The notes under the pieces: model-generated | What the model was told of the DNA's origin: nothing | Database searches by the model: none | What the model saw: only the letters and a program-made list of their open reading frames with translations | Shown: in pieces, positions 1 to 11,744 of the stretch | Layout of the letters: each line of letters opens with the position of its first letter | Numbering within the stretch: the first letter of the stretch is position 1 | Assembly: GCA_002813105.2 (NCBI GenBank) | Contig: CP017966.2 | Location: 620,001 to 684,000, forward strand | DNA from: Methanosarcinales archaeon Met12 | GTDB lineage: Archaea; Halobacteriota; UBA148; JAJOKI01 | Direction of reading: 5' to 3' | DNA length: 64,000 nucleotides | Position numbers and translations under genes: made by a program

Positions 1-144
1 TGAAACCCCATAGGAGTTGCAGGTCCACCACTTCTTTGAAATGGTGCAGGGTGCATCTTCGAACTGTGACACAGTGCATTAGAAAACCAGCAGGTTTTCG
101 CACAAAACAGGCGGAGGCCCTGGGTTCAAATCCCAGCGAGTCCA
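1..144 (+). tRNA. tRNA-Ala, 3' part, probably with a long intron (partial)
   Basis: Positions 110-144 read as the 3' half of a tRNA: anticodon-stem strand, variable loop, T-arm with GGTTCAAAT, and an acceptor strand ending CGAGTCC-A. That acceptor pairs with the GGGCTCG start typical of archaeal tRNA-Ala, and tRNA-Ala is the usual tRNA between 16S and 23S genes in euryarchaea. No matching 5' half with a complementary anticodon stem is visible in positions 1-109. I infer that the 5' half lies before the window and that at least about 100 nt here is intron. No CCA is encoded. The identity is inferred because the anticodon is not seen. Confidence 0.6.
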
Positions 145-259
145 TCAATGCACCTGACGAAAATATTGTCAGGGAAGGGCAAATAGCAGACTAAATGATA
201 TTACTGTGATATATTTCATAATATAGAACATTTCTTTTGCTAAATGAAGCCACGTATAA

Positions 260-273
260 GTTTGCGACCCAGA
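260..273 (+). other. 5' strand of the 23S rRNA processing stem
   Basis: The 14 bases at 260-273 (GTTTGCGACCCAGA) are a perfect reverse complement of 3351-3364. The two strands bracket the 23S gene and would form the long precursor stem that archaeal splicing endonuclease cuts at a bulge-helix-bulge. The rest of 145-300 is leader between tRNA-Ala and 23S; no gene is seen there. Confidence 0.75.
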
Positions 274-302
274 CGCTCACTGAGTTTAGTGAAGTGAAAA
301 TA

Positions 303-3298
<2,996 letters not shown>

Positions 3299-3375
3299 CT
3301 AAACATCAGATTGTTCTGATGTTGGGCTTTCGAGCTCAATTCAGGCGATATCTGGGTCGCAAACTTTTTATACTT

Positions 3376-3494
3376 GCCAAGGTGGCGGAATGGCTAACGC
3401 AGCCGCCTGCAGACGAAAAAGGAAAAGGGTCAATGGAACCGTAGGTTCCTTGGTGGATAGCGGCTTTTTGCCGGTTCGATTCCGGTCCTTGGCT
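3376..3494 (+). tRNA. tRNA-Cys(GCA) with a 46-nt intron
   Basis: The acceptor strands GCCAAGG (3376-3382) and CCTTGGC (3487-3493) pair, followed by discriminator T at 3494. The anticodon stem GCCGC / GCGGC is interrupted after position 37. The anticodon GCA is at 3409-3411. The intron spans about 3413-3458 at the canonical 37/38 site and holds a GGAACC / GGTTCC hairpin. The T-arm is GCCGGTTCGATTCCGGT. The gene lies between 23S and 5S in the rRNA operon. It matters here because sepS, the enzyme that charges tRNA-Cys with phosphoserine, is encoded at 30489-32039. Confidence 0.93.
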
Positions 3495-3627
3495 TCCGAA
3501 ATTCTCGAAACGAAGTGGAGAGAATTGAGGATAAGAAAATCCTTAGGGATTTTCGACATGAGGCTCTGAGTATAAGCGAAGAGCCGAAGTTCCGAAGGAA
3601 GTAGTAGTAATAAAATTCATGTAATGT
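3495..3627 (+). other. tRNA-Cys to 5S spacer
   Basis: About 130 nt of non-coding spacer with self-complementary blocks, for example GAAAATCC / GGATTTTC around 3535-3556 and GGCTCT / AGAGCC around 3563-3585. These are probably processing hairpins of the rRNA-tRNA precursor. No ORF is credible. Confidence 0.5.
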
Positions 3628-3754
3628 GGTTATGACGGCCATAGCGACGGGGCAACTCCTGGTCCCATCTCGAACCCAGAAGATAAGCCCGTCCACGTTC
3701 TATGTGGTACTGAGGTGCGCGAGCCCTCGGGAACCATAGATCGCCGTCAGGCCA
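3628..3754 (+). rRNA. 5S ribosomal RNA
   Basis: The archaeal 5S pattern is clear: GACGGCCATAGC near the 5' end, the CCCATCTCGAACCCAGAAG loop, GATAAGCCCG, the GGTACTGAGGTGCGCGAG block and a 3' end GCCGTCA that pairs with TGACGGC at the 5' end. The boundaries are set by that terminal helix and are good to a few nucleotides. It is the last RNA gene of the operon. Confidence 0.95.
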
Positions 3755-3784
3755 CTTATCATATTTTATTGGAGCTTGTTCAAT

Positions 3785-4936
3785 ATGAAGGCATGTATCA
3801 TGTGTGGCGGTGTTGGAACTAGATTGCGACCGCTCACGTTTGAACGACCTAAGCCCACAATCCCGCTTTTAAATAAACCGTCGATAGCGCATCTCATCGA
3901 ACACCTATCTGACAGGGGATTTGATAATATAGTGCTGACCTTGGGGCATCTCGGTGAGAAAATAGAGGAATGTCTGGGAGATGGGTCGTCGTTCGGCGTG
4001 ACGATTCACTATGTCTATGAAAAAGAGAAACTCGGAACCGCTGGCGGCGTGAAGAATGCGGAAAAATATCTGAGCGACTCACCTTTTTTGGTCGTCGGAG
4101 GCGACCATGTTCTCGACCTCAATCTGCGAGAATTCTATCAGTTCCACAGAAAGCACGATGGAATCATCTCTGTAGGTCTTTTGCCGATAGATGACCCAAC
4201 AGAATATGGCATAGCAGAGATAAACGTGAACAATAGAATTAAGCGATTTATAGAGAAGCCAGCGCCTGGGCAGATTTTTACTAATTTAGCGAGTACTGGC
4301 ATATATGTGTGCGACCCGGAAATATTTGATTTGATTCAAAAGGACAGGCCATATGACTTTGCCAGGGATTTATTTCCTGCTTTATTGCGGGATGGCATGT
4401 CGATGTATGGATGGTTGGCGCGAGGGTCTTGGATGGACCTGGGATGCCCAAAGGAATATAGGGCGGCATCGAAGTGGATGCTTGAAAAACTACCAGGTAT
4501 TGAGATCGCTGGACATCTACACGAGGGTGCACGATTAAATGGACCTGCACACATCGGGAACGAGGTCGTTCTTGGGGAGAACTCTGTGGTCATCGGACCT
4601 GTAATCATTGGAGCCGATACTGTAATCGGAAATGACGTTTTGATCGGTCCATATACTACGATTGGAGATGGTTGCAGAATAGGCGACAGTTCACAGATAT
4701 TGTCCTCATATATCTACAATGGCATCAGCATTGGAGATGATGTATCCATATGCGGTGCAATAATCGACGATGATGCCGTGGTGGAAAATAACTGTGTTTT
4801 AGAAAATGGAACGGTCATAGGTCCAAGAGTCACAATTCGAGATGGAACCACCATCCATTCAGATGTACGAATCTGGCCAGAGGCCGACATAGGTGCCAAA
4901 GAGGTACGGGAGGATGTGATATGCCCAGAATATTAA
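3785..4936 (+). CDS. Sugar-phosphate nucleotidyltransferase with left-handed beta-helix (GlmU / GDP-mannose pyrophosphorylase type)
   Basis: The N-terminal half is an NTP-transferase domain with the GGVGTRLRPLT nucleotide-binding loop at about residues 7-17 and a GGDH metal-binding motif. The C-terminal ~130 residues are hexapeptide repeats (IGNDVLIGPYTTIGDG and similar) that form a left-handed beta-helix. It should make an NDP-sugar from a sugar-1-phosphate and NTP. Mannose-1-P guanylyltransferase and glucose/GlcNAc-1-P transferase are both possible, and the substrate cannot be read from sequence. I place the start at ATG 3785, 10 nt after a GGAG Shine-Dalgarno, rather than at TTG 3776. The end overlaps the next gene by 16 nt. 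It probably feeds the glycosyltransferases at 6-8.7 kb. Confidence 0.88.
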   Translation: MKACIMCGGVGTRLRPLTFERPKPTIPLLNKPSIAHLIEHLSDRGFDNIVLTLGHLGEKIEECLGDGSSFGVTIHYVYEKEKLGTAGGVKNAEKYLSDSPFLVVGGDHVLDLNLREFYQFHRKHDGIISVGLLPIDDPTEYGIAEINVNNRIKRFIEKPAPGQIFTNLASTGIYVCDPEIFDLIQKDRPYDFARDLFPALLRDGMSMYGWLARGSWMDLGCPKEYRAASKWMLEKLPGIEIAGHLHEGARLNGPAHIGNEVVLGENSVVIGPVIIGADTVIGNDVLIGPYTTIGDGCRIGDSSQILSSYIYNGISIGDDVSICGAIIDDDAVVENNCVLENGTVIGPRVTIRDGTTIHSDVRIWPEADIGAKEVREDVICPEY

Positions 4937-5427
4937 TGATATTGCCTCCCCAGGATTTCAGAGACGAGGAATATCAGGAATCGTTTAATGCATTCCAAAA
5001 GGCCGATTTTGATGTGACTGTTGCGAGTGTGACAACCAAAACATGCATTGGCATGTTCGGAGCCAGAGTCAAGCCGGATTGTAGCGTTGACGATATCGAG
5101 GTAAAATCCTATGATGCCGTTGTAGTCATTGGCGGCGCTGGTACGCCGGTTTTAAAGCAGTATCCGCAGGTGCTTCAGATTCTACGGGATGCAAAAGAGC
5201 AAAATAAAATACTGGCAGCGATATGTCTTGGACCGGTCGTGCTGGCGAAAGCAGGAGTGCTAAAAGGAAAAAAGAGTACGGCATTCTCCTCCGGTATTGC
5301 CGAGGTAGAAGAAGGTGGAGCGCAGTATGTTCCTGAGCCGGTGGTCATAGATGACAATCTGATAACTGCTGACGGTCCGAAGTCTGCCACCAAATTTGGC
5401 AATGCTATCGTCAGGGCGCTAAGTTAA
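4921..5427 (+). CDS. DJ-1/PfpI family protein
   Basis: A 168-residue single-domain protein of usual DJ-1/PfpI length. The nucleophile-elbow cysteine is in AAICLGP, about residue 102; many relatives have His after the Cys, here Leu. The N-terminal RILMILPPQDFRDEEY and the GGAGTP loop fit the family, whose members include intracellular proteases, chaperones and glyoxalase/deglycase enzymes. The exact activity is unknown, and the missing His argues against assuming protease activity. It overlaps the end of the nucleotidyltransferase gene, so the two are translationally coupled. Confidence 0.85.
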   Translation: MPRILMILPPQDFRDEEYQESFNAFQKADFDVTVASVTTKTCIGMFGARVKPDCSVDDIEVKSYDAVVVIGGAGTPVLKQYPQVLQILRDAKEQNKILAAICLGPVVLAKAGVLKGKKSTAFSSGIAEVEEGGAQYVPEPVVIDDNLITADGPKSATKFGNAIVRALS

Positions 5428-5450
5428 ACTCAGGACTTAAATGTTTTTAA

Positions 5451-6461
5451 TCAACTGCCATCCTTCAACATCTTCAAACTGATGATACTGCCTGCGATGA
5501 TATTGGAATAATACGTCACAACCCTCCATATAACTGCCAATATGCCAAGTAGGGGAATATGTACAAAAGTCGCATATAGAGATACAAGTCCTAACTCTGC
5601 CAGTCCACTGCCTCCAGGCGTAATTGGAATCATCATTATGAACGTCAAAATTATCTGTGCTATGATGGAGTACAACCATACAGGATCTGCACCAAGCCCC
5701 ATAAGGATGAAGGATGGAATGGCAAATCCCAGAAGCCAGAATGCGATCGTACAGATGGTTGCGAGGACCAATGCGACCTTGCCCTCTCGAAGCAATCTCC
5801 ATAAACTTCTATTGAAGTTGTCAATCTCTGTGTTTATTCTTGTGACGATGTTATCGATGTTAATTGCATACTTGCGAGTAAATTTAGGAATGATCCATCT
5901 GAAAAGAGCAGATAACCACCTCTTAAGATTATCATGACGGAAGAGAGCATATATCATCATGCCCAGCAAGCAAAATAACAATATGCCTGCAAGTGCAAAC
6001 AACATACTCACATATATCTGATCTCTTACGATATCTTGGAATAAAAACATCGCAATCGGCGCAGTTATCCCCAAAAATAATGCGTCTAACGCCCTTTCTC
6101 CAAAAACAACCGCAGTTGCATCTCCTGCCGTCATTCCGTTCTTGTTCAACAGATGTATTCTAACTGGTTCACCTCCCGCCATAGACGGCGTTACTGCAGC
6201 AACCAATAGATTTGCTACAACTATCTTCGTGGACTTGATTATATGAATTCTACTACCAAGCGATTCTGCCAGTATCTTTATGCGCAAGCCCCACACGAAC
6301 CATGAGAAGATATTTAGACCTATTGCTATCAGAAGGTATATCGGTTGAATCTTACTCAAATAGACAAACGTATTCTCATCTACAGTGAGAATTAAGATTA
6401 CCAACATTGAGATGATGCTTACTGTGAGGCTTACCGCCAGCCACTTCTTCTTTTTATCCAA
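5451..6461 (-). CDS. UPF0104 / flippase-like integral membrane protein (AglD C-terminal type)
   Basis: 336 residues with about eight hydrophobic helices. Two conserved stretches, AAVTPSMAGGEPVRIHLL and PITPGGSGLAELGLVSL, are the hallmarks of the lysylphosphatidylglycerol-synthase transmembrane / UPF0104 family. In archaea this module occurs alone or fused to a GT2 domain, as in haloarchaeal AglD. Here the GT2 is the separate gene just upstream (gap 23 nt), so the two probably work together on a polyprenyl-linked sugar at the membrane. Last gene of the rqcH-pelA-GT4-GT2 run; convergent with the DJ-1 gene. Confidence 0.85.
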   Translation of the reverse strand: MDKKKKWLAVSLTVSIISMLVILILTVDENTFVYLSKIQPIYLLIAIGLNIFSWFVWGLRIKILAESLGSRIHIIKSTKIVVANLLVAAVTPSMAGGEPVRIHLLNKNGMTAGDATAVVFGERALDALFLGITAPIAMFLFQDIVRDQIYVSMLFALAGILLFCLLGMMIYALFRHDNLKRWLSALFRWIIPKFTRKYAINIDNIVTRINTEIDNFNRSLWRLLREGKVALVLATICTIAFWLLGFAIPSFILMGLGADPVWLYSIIAQIILTFIMMIPITPGGSGLAELGLVSLYATFVHIPLLGILAVIWRVVTYYSNIIAGSIISLKMLKDGS

Positions 6462-6484
6462 TCTTGGATAGCCCTCCCATCCAT

Positions 6485-7570
6485 TTATATATCAGACCTG
6501 CCCATCTCCTTCCATTCTATTTGCATATTGAATAATCGTCTGAGCAACACGTTCAAGCTACATACCTGCAGAATCCAAGCGTGTAGTATCAGGCCGAATA
6601 CCCTAATCGTAAAATCTTTTATGTCGTTACACGACTTCCACAATCTTATGCCGTACAGCAGTGTGAGTGGACTGAACAAGAAGATGACAAATGGAAGTGC
6701 CGTCGCCGAAAGCCACGTAATCTTGCGACTCATCGGAATTTTTGCGCGCACAAATGCTGAGAGGTATCGATTTAGACCTTCATACGCGCCGTTAATCCAT
6801 CTTGTCCTCTGGTTATAATAATCTTTGAGAGTACCTGGGGCCTGCTCACCCACACATGTCCTCTCAGCGAGTACAGCGATGCCACCTCCCAGATAGACCT
6901 GCTGGGTGATGTCCACATCCTCGCAAGCAGTAGATTCATCGAGTCCGCGATTGTCGAAGACCTGCGCATCCAATACGCCGACCAAGCCATTGAATTGCTT
7001 AAACCCGTCATAACGCTCCAGTAATTGATATATATCTGTTAGAATGGCATATTCGGTTGCCACAATTCTTGCGGTCAGGCTTGCATCCGGATTTGTGATA
7101 TACCGTGGGGCGCTAGCGATCACAGCACCATTTTCCTCTAATTTCCTGACACATTCGACCAGAAAGTTGGAATCCGGTCGGCTGTCTACATCAAAAAAAG
7201 CAAGATAGTCCGTCTTGCCTATCTTATCCAGTGCATCATTGATCGCACCTGCGCGTCGCCCCCGTCCATGGGTTCTGACTATTGTGCATAAATGTGATTT
7301 GCTCTGTAGATATGCGACTCGCGGGTCATCGGGACGATGAACATCAATGACATATGTCGTATGAACTTTAGCTATATCCCCGTGCTCTAATCTGGACAGA
7401 GATTCTACGGACCTCTCTATCACCGAAAGCGGCTCCTGTGGCGATACGGGAACGATGATATTTAACTTCACCTGATTAGCCCCCTCTCTAATTGTGATAC
7501 TTTTCATCTCCTGATTTAAATATTGGGCAATCTGCATATGTGCTTTACGGTGCGTCGATTTCCCCCTCAT
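6485..7570 (-). CDS. Membrane-anchored family 2 glycosyltransferase
   Basis: A GT-A domain near residues 33-270 carries NIIVPVSPQEP, the acidic metal motif in FFDVDSRPD and a processive-type QxxRW motif (NQRTRW). Two or three hydrophobic helices follow at the C-terminus. This is the architecture of cellulose-synthase-like or polyprenyl-phosphate glycosyltransferases acting on the cytoplasmic membrane face. The start is uncertain: ATG 7570 overlaps the end of the upstream GT4 gene by 26 nt, while ATG 7537 or ATG 7507 (next to CAGGAG) would shorten a poorly conserved N-terminus. Confidence 0.85.
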   Translation of the reverse strand: MRGKSTHRKAHMQIAQYLNQEMKSITIREGANQVKLNIIVPVSPQEPLSVIERSVESLSRLEHGDIAKVHTTYVIDVHRPDDPRVAYLQSKSHLCTIVRTHGRGRRAGAINDALDKIGKTDYLAFFDVDSRPDSNFLVECVRKLEENGAVIASAPRYITNPDASLTARIVATEYAILTDIYQLLERYDGFKQFNGLVGVLDAQVFDNRGLDESTACEDVDITQQVYLGGGIAVLAERTCVGEQAPGTLKDYYNQRTRWINGAYEGLNRYLSAFVRAKIPMSRKITWLSATALPFVIFLFSPLTLLYGIRLWKSCNDIKDFTIRVFGLILHAWILQVCSLNVLLRRLFNMQIEWKEMGRSDI

Positions 7571-8657
7571 ATAAGTCTATAATCTGGTTTGTGACTATAT
7601 CCCATGTATACTTCTCCTCTACCAACCGTCTTCCGCGTTTACCCATTTCACGTGCCCTCTTTTGGTCCGAGAGTATTTCAACAATCGCATTGGCCAGGCT
7701 GGTAGAGTTAGCAGGTTCCGCCAGCAATCCCGCTCCATCAATGACGTCCATCCCGCCGGGCATCCGCGTGGCAATCACTGGCGTCGCACATGCCATTGCC
7801 TCAAGCAGCACGATTCCAAATGACTCCGACCTCGATATGGCCGGAAGGACCAATACTCCTGCGCGTTGATATATGCTCTCTAGCGCTTCAGACGGTATGA
7901 AGCCCACGAATGAAACATAATCATCGACGCCACATTCCTTTGTCAATTTAATTAAGCTCTTTTTTTCTTCGCCCTCTCCAGCGATCACGAATCTGGCATC
8001 AGGAATTTCTTCGAGCACTTTTGGAACCGCATGCACCAGATAGTCCAAACCCTTGGATGCAGCAATGCGTCCGACAAACAGGACCATGGGCCCACGTTTC
8101 GCCAGCCCCTCATTGAAATTTTCAATCCTGATTGCATTTGGGATTACTCGATAGTCCATGTGTTTTAGGATGGCGGAAGTCTTGGCGTAGATATCCGTCG
8201 TCGTAATGATCTCGTCACAATCCCTGAGCACTTTGGCGGCGTAAAATCGATCGTGAGCCCACTCCAGACTGGAGCCGATGAATCTTGGGATGGGAATCTT
8301 CCCGAAGGATCGCGGTATTTGAACATCGCAGTGATAGGTCACCACATGGGGATGAACTCCGATGAGCGCATGCGAAAAAAACGGCGGAGGACAGTGTGAA
8401 TGAAAAATGTCCGCATCATACGACGATATTTTCTTCTTCAAAAAGGGTATGAATGGCACATACGGCACCTTCAAAGCATCAAACCTATATACTTCAATTC
8501 CGTTGAGGCATTCGCGTTCAGCCGACTTTGGCACATTGGAAGTAAGCACCACGACCTCGTGTCCTCTTTCCACCAAGGTGCGCGATAGTTCCAGAACATG
8601 TGTTTCGACGCCGCCAACATGTGGCATGAAATACGGTGTTGCTTGTAATATCTTCAT
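7545..8657 (-). CDS. GT4 family glycosyltransferase
   Basis: The N-terminal Rossmann half starts MKILQATPYFMPHVGGVETH, the classic GT4 opening with a GGVE loop. The C-terminal half has GRIAASKGLDYLVHA, then the E-x7-E motif in SESFGIVLLEAMACATPVIAT. It transfers a sugar from a nucleotide donor with retention, probably onto a lipid-linked or surface glycan. I start at ATG 8657, which follows GGGAG by about 9 nt. An upstream in-frame extension to 8753 overlaps pelA and lacks family similarity. It lies 10 nt after the pelA stop, so it is probably co-transcribed. Confidence 0.9.
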   Translation of the reverse strand: MKILQATPYFMPHVGGVETHVLELSRTLVERGHEVVVLTSNVPKSAERECLNGIEVYRFDALKVPYVPFIPFLKKKISSYDADIFHSHCPPPFFSHALIGVHPHVVTYHCDVQIPRSFGKIPIPRFIGSSLEWAHDRFYAAKVLRDCDEIITTTDIYAKTSAILKHMDYRVIPNAIRIENFNEGLAKRGPMVLFVGRIAASKGLDYLVHAVPKVLEEIPDARFVIAGEGEEKKSLIKLTKECGVDDYVSFVGFIPSEALESIYQRAGVLVLPAISRSESFGIVLLEAMACATPVIATRMPGGMDVIDGAGLLAEPANSTSLANAIVEILSDQKRAREMGKRGRRLVEEKYTWDIVTNQIIDLYEGEIDAP

Positions 8658-8667
8658 ACGCGACTCC

Positions 8668-9708
8668 CTATGTGGTCTTAAATCGCAACAATGCTGCGAT
8701 GCCCCCAAGTGAGTGCAATCTTCGTCCGGGCTCAAACTCGGTGCTGAACACAACTATTCTTCCTTGCGCCCGTTCCACTCCCTTCAGAAACTCGTCGATA
8801 TCTCCACGCTCACGCTCCTCTCTGAGGACTTCGTCCGCGATTAATAATTCGTCTATTGCTCCATAATCCATTGCCCTCTTAACATCTTCCATCCCATATG
8901 CTACTTTTCCATCCTTGGCGATTTCCTTGAGCAGACGCTCCATCAACTTTGCCTCATTGGATATTCGTGTCCCCTCTGCTATGCGGTCGACCGCCCCCCT
9001 CCGAAGCACTTCCTGAAATCCAGATATGCCGATTGAAGAAACATCCTCCAACACGGCTTTTTTGGCAAGCTCCGGATAGCTCTGTTTTAGAAACGTTAGA
9101 AAGTTCTCCTTGATGAATCCAGGTCCAGCGATGATTATGGCCTGGACTTCTCTGGAGGTCCAGTCCAATTGATGGGCAACTTCATCAAACAATTCGCCAG
9201 CTGCATCACTCTCCTTGCCAGAGGAGGATTTTATGGTTGCCACTTCGTCTACGCCATACTGTCTGACTGTTCCGATACACGCCTCTCCTTCTTCAATGGT
9301 AACGATTACCACCCTTGGACGGGCGGATGCCTTTACTGCATCGTTAATTCGCTCGAGTTGATCGTTTTTCCATTGTTTGATAACTGAAAGTTTAACATTC
9401 GGCTCTATATTGAGCGTATGATGTGAACCAATGTCAATGCCCTCTTCGATGGTGCCTTTGACACGCAGTCGATTGGAAAATTTATGAAATCTGACCTCCT
9501 CGATATTGATGCCCAGGCGCATCGGCTTCTTCTCTATTTTCTCAGGACGTATTTTGTCGGTGGCGCCCTCTATCCGCCGATGTGTTAACGCAAATATGGT
9601 GTCTCCAGGCTCTATGATATATTTTAGGTGCCACAGGTCATCCAGCGATTCTGGAACGAGCGTGATCTCGCCTCGATGTTTTTTCAATTTGTGCTTAACG
9701 ACTCGCAT
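8668..9708 (-). CDS. pelA: Pelota (aDom34), ribosome rescue / mRNA surveillance factor
   Basis: 346 residues, the normal archaeal Pelota length. The N-terminal Sm-like domain has LVPESLDDLWHLKYIIEPGDTIFALTHRR. The central and C-terminal eRF1-like domains follow (IIAGPGFIKENF, then ELLIADEVLRE and the terminal FEPGRRLHSLGGIAALLRF). It lacks the GGQ motif, as expected for Pelota versus aRF1 (encoded at 39828-41054). Pelota binds the empty A site of stalled ribosomes with aEF1A-GTP, and ABCE1 then splits the ribosome. It starts 3 nt after the rqcH stop, and ABCE1 lies close by on the other strand, giving a rescue gene cluster. Confidence 0.96.
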   Translation of the reverse strand: MRVVKHKLKKHRGEITLVPESLDDLWHLKYIIEPGDTIFALTHRRIEGATDKIRPEKIEKKPMRLGINIEEVRFHKFSNRLRVKGTIEEGIDIGSHHTLNIEPNVKLSVIKQWKNDQLERINDAVKASARPRVVIVTIEEGEACIGTVRQYGVDEVATIKSSSGKESDAAGELFDEVAHQLDWTSREVQAIIIAGPGFIKENFLTFLKQSYPELAKKAVLEDVSSIGISGFQEVLRRGAVDRIAEGTRISNEAKLMERLLKEIAKDGKVAYGMEDVKRAMDYGAIDELLIADEVLREERERGDIDEFLKGVERAQGRIVVFSTEFEPGRRLHSLGGIAALLRFKTT

Positions 9709-9711
9709 ATG

Positions 9712-11667
9712 CTACCTCCCATTTTTGAGGTTAGATGTTCCCGGCGGCAGAAACGGCGCAATCTTGTCAGGGGAGGCGATCGACTTGACCAGATATTTAT
9801 CTTCGGGTTCTGCTTTTTCCAAGAAAATTCCAGACAGTTCCTTTGCGATATGGTTTTGGGATTTATCTCCAGGCTCAAGCTCGATGACATATTTTGCACG
9901 CTTCTTGATTGCGTCTGAAGGTCCTCCGATCACATCGGTTTCCTCATCGATTTCGATGCCAATCGCTACACCAACCGCTGCCTTGATATAGTTTCTTTTA
10001 CCACGAATCACGAAACTCCCCTTTCCGATATACTCGCCTGTCTCCGGCGTCTTTGAAACCTGTTCGGGGTGGACCCAATAACAAGCCCCCTCGTAGTGCC
10101 CGGCTTTCCAGACACTGGAATATGAAACTGCAAACTGTGCCGCCTCCGATAGAGTCGCCTCTGGCACATCCTTTCCCTCTGTTTTGATCACCGTCACTGG
10201 AGCGCCATGTGCTTCTGCGTGAAAAAATATGTCGTCTTTTTTCATGTATTTCTTGACGATATCCTCGTTGGTATCGGCATCTCGCCCACCCACCACGAGA
10301 AATCCATCAGAAGACGTAAACCATCTGAACCGATCATACCAGTGACTTTTTTGCCTGATTTTTCGCTGGGGTGCCAGATGATATTCCGGTTCATAGTGCC
10401 CAAGCATTACCTGTTCGACCTCTTTTTTAGTCCGTTCTAATGCCCTTAGTGCCCCTTCTCGCTTTTTCCTGAGCTCCTTGGCGCGCAGATAATACTTTTT
10501 GGCATTTTGCGGAATGGTAAGCTTGACATTCAATGCGATGGAGGCTCCATCAAGTTTTATGGTAATATCTCCAATCTTTTCATCGATTTCGATTATTTCA
10601 TCGGTTCTGGTTTTAATTTCGCTCCAAGAATGGCCATCTTTTCTGGCACTACGAACACGCTCAAAAACTTCATCTATATGTTGATAATGGGCATAGATGA
10701 GCTCTGCCTTCTCGATACATTCCTTTTCCAGCTGCTCAAAACTCTTGATGGCGTCTTCTTGCCGCTCTAACATTCGCTTCACTACGCTTAGCTTCTCGTC
10801 TTTAATTTTCCTTCCCACCCCCTCCACTTCTCGAAGTGCCTGCTTGCTGAAGAACTCATCAAGTGCTTCGTTAAACGTGGTGAAGTACTTCTTTTCATGC
10901 TTTTCATATTGCCGCAGCTCAAACGAAAACACGTCGATTTGCGCATCGTCTGCCAGGACTATGTGCGGCTTCAACGTTCCTGATATGATCGGCTCAAATA
11001 GTCCGTGTAGCGCACTGTGGATTGATGCAGACTGCCTCTTCGTCAAATCCCCCGTCAGCGTATTTTTATCGACCCCTGCTCGAATGCATATCTCCTCTGC
11101 GTACAATCCTCCAATATTCAGTTTAGAGGCAAGCGTTCTGACCACATCTCTGTTGGACATATCTAACAACGTGCACAACTCAGCATTCGTGATATCCATC
11201 GGATTCATCAGGGATGGCGGGAATTCATATTGTTCACCCCGCCTGACCTCTCTGTCTTTAAAACTCATGGATTTAAGGGGCATTATGATTCTTCGATTTT
11301 CATCCAGAAGTATGACATTGCCCTTTGAGAACAATTCTACCACGAGTGTTGCAATCGTGTCACCGCGCAAGATGTGTATTTCGATGATTCTGTCGAAGTC
11401 ATATTGTTTTATCGCTGTAATACGTCCACCCATCAGATGCTTTCTCAAAAGCATCGGAAAGCTCGGTGCGATTTTGGGGCTTGGGCGCGGATATTTTGTA
11501 ACATGTATTCTCTTGCCAGCTTCGATGAGAAGATCCTGGCGTCCGCTGCCAGGAAGCTGAAGCTTCAACCTGATTTCATTTGGAGTGTGCTGGTATGCCT
11601 TGTCCAGTTTCGCATCAATCAGCATCTGTAATTCGGATACAACGGCAGATATGTCCACACTACTCAT
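9712..11667 (-). CDS. rqcH: RqcH / Rqc2-NEMF-like NFACT protein
   Basis: A full-length NFACT protein: the N-terminal NFACT-N domain starts SSVDISAVVSELQMLIDAKLDKAYQ and keeps the D-R pair in YDFDRIIEI. A helix-hairpin-helix and long coiled coil follow (residues ~280-440, with KELRKKREGALRALERTKK). The NFACT-R domain comes near the C-terminus (YDRFRWFTSSDGFLVVGGRD). The family binds peptidyl-tRNA-carrying 60S/50S subunits and, in bacteria, adds alanine tails. ATG 11667 is chosen over ATG 11685 because a TATA-like ATTAATA about 30 bp upstream would make 11667 a leaderless start. Followed directly by pelA. Confidence 0.93.
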   Translation of the reverse strand: MSSVDISAVVSELQMLIDAKLDKAYQHTPNEIRLKLQLPGSGRQDLLIEAGKRIHVTKYPRPSPKIAPSFPMLLRKHLMGGRITAIKQYDFDRIIEIHILRGDTIATLVVELFSKGNVILLDENRRIIMPLKSMSFKDREVRRGEQYEFPPSLMNPMDITNAELCTLLDMSNRDVVRTLASKLNIGGLYAEEICIRAGVDKNTLTGDLTKRQSASIHSALHGLFEPIISGTLKPHIVLADDAQIDVFSFELRQYEKHEKKYFTTFNEALDEFFSKQALREVEGVGRKIKDEKLSVVKRMLERQEDAIKSFEQLEKECIEKAELIYAHYQHIDEVFERVRSARKDGHSWSEIKTRTDEIIEIDEKIGDITIKLDGASIALNVKLTIPQNAKKYYLRAKELRKKREGALRALERTKKEVEQVMLGHYEPEYHLAPQRKIRQKSHWYDRFRWFTSSDGFLVVGGRDADTNEDIVKKYMKKDDIFFHAEAHGAPVTVIKTEGKDVPEATLSEAAQFAVSYSSVWKAGHYEGACYWVHPEQVSKTPETGEYIGKGSFVIRGKRNYIKAAVGVAIGIEIDEETDVIGGPSDAIKKRAKYVIELEPGDKSQNHIAKELSGIFLEKAEPEDKYLVKSIASPDKIAPFLPPGTSNLKNGR

Positions 11668-11744
11668 CTGATTTTTTATGTACATCGTGTATTAATAGCA
11701 TAAAGGATAAGATAAGTTTTAGCTGAAAATAACGGAGGTTAAGC

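Noticed and set aside
8658-8753. N-terminal extension of the GT4 protein
   Set aside because: It overlaps pelA, and the family start MKILQATPYF with a proper Shine-Dalgarno is at 8657.
10697-11560. 287-codon + strand ORF
   Set aside because: Antisense shadow of rqcH; composition is Ser/Phe-rich as expected of a complementary frame, with no recognisable domain.
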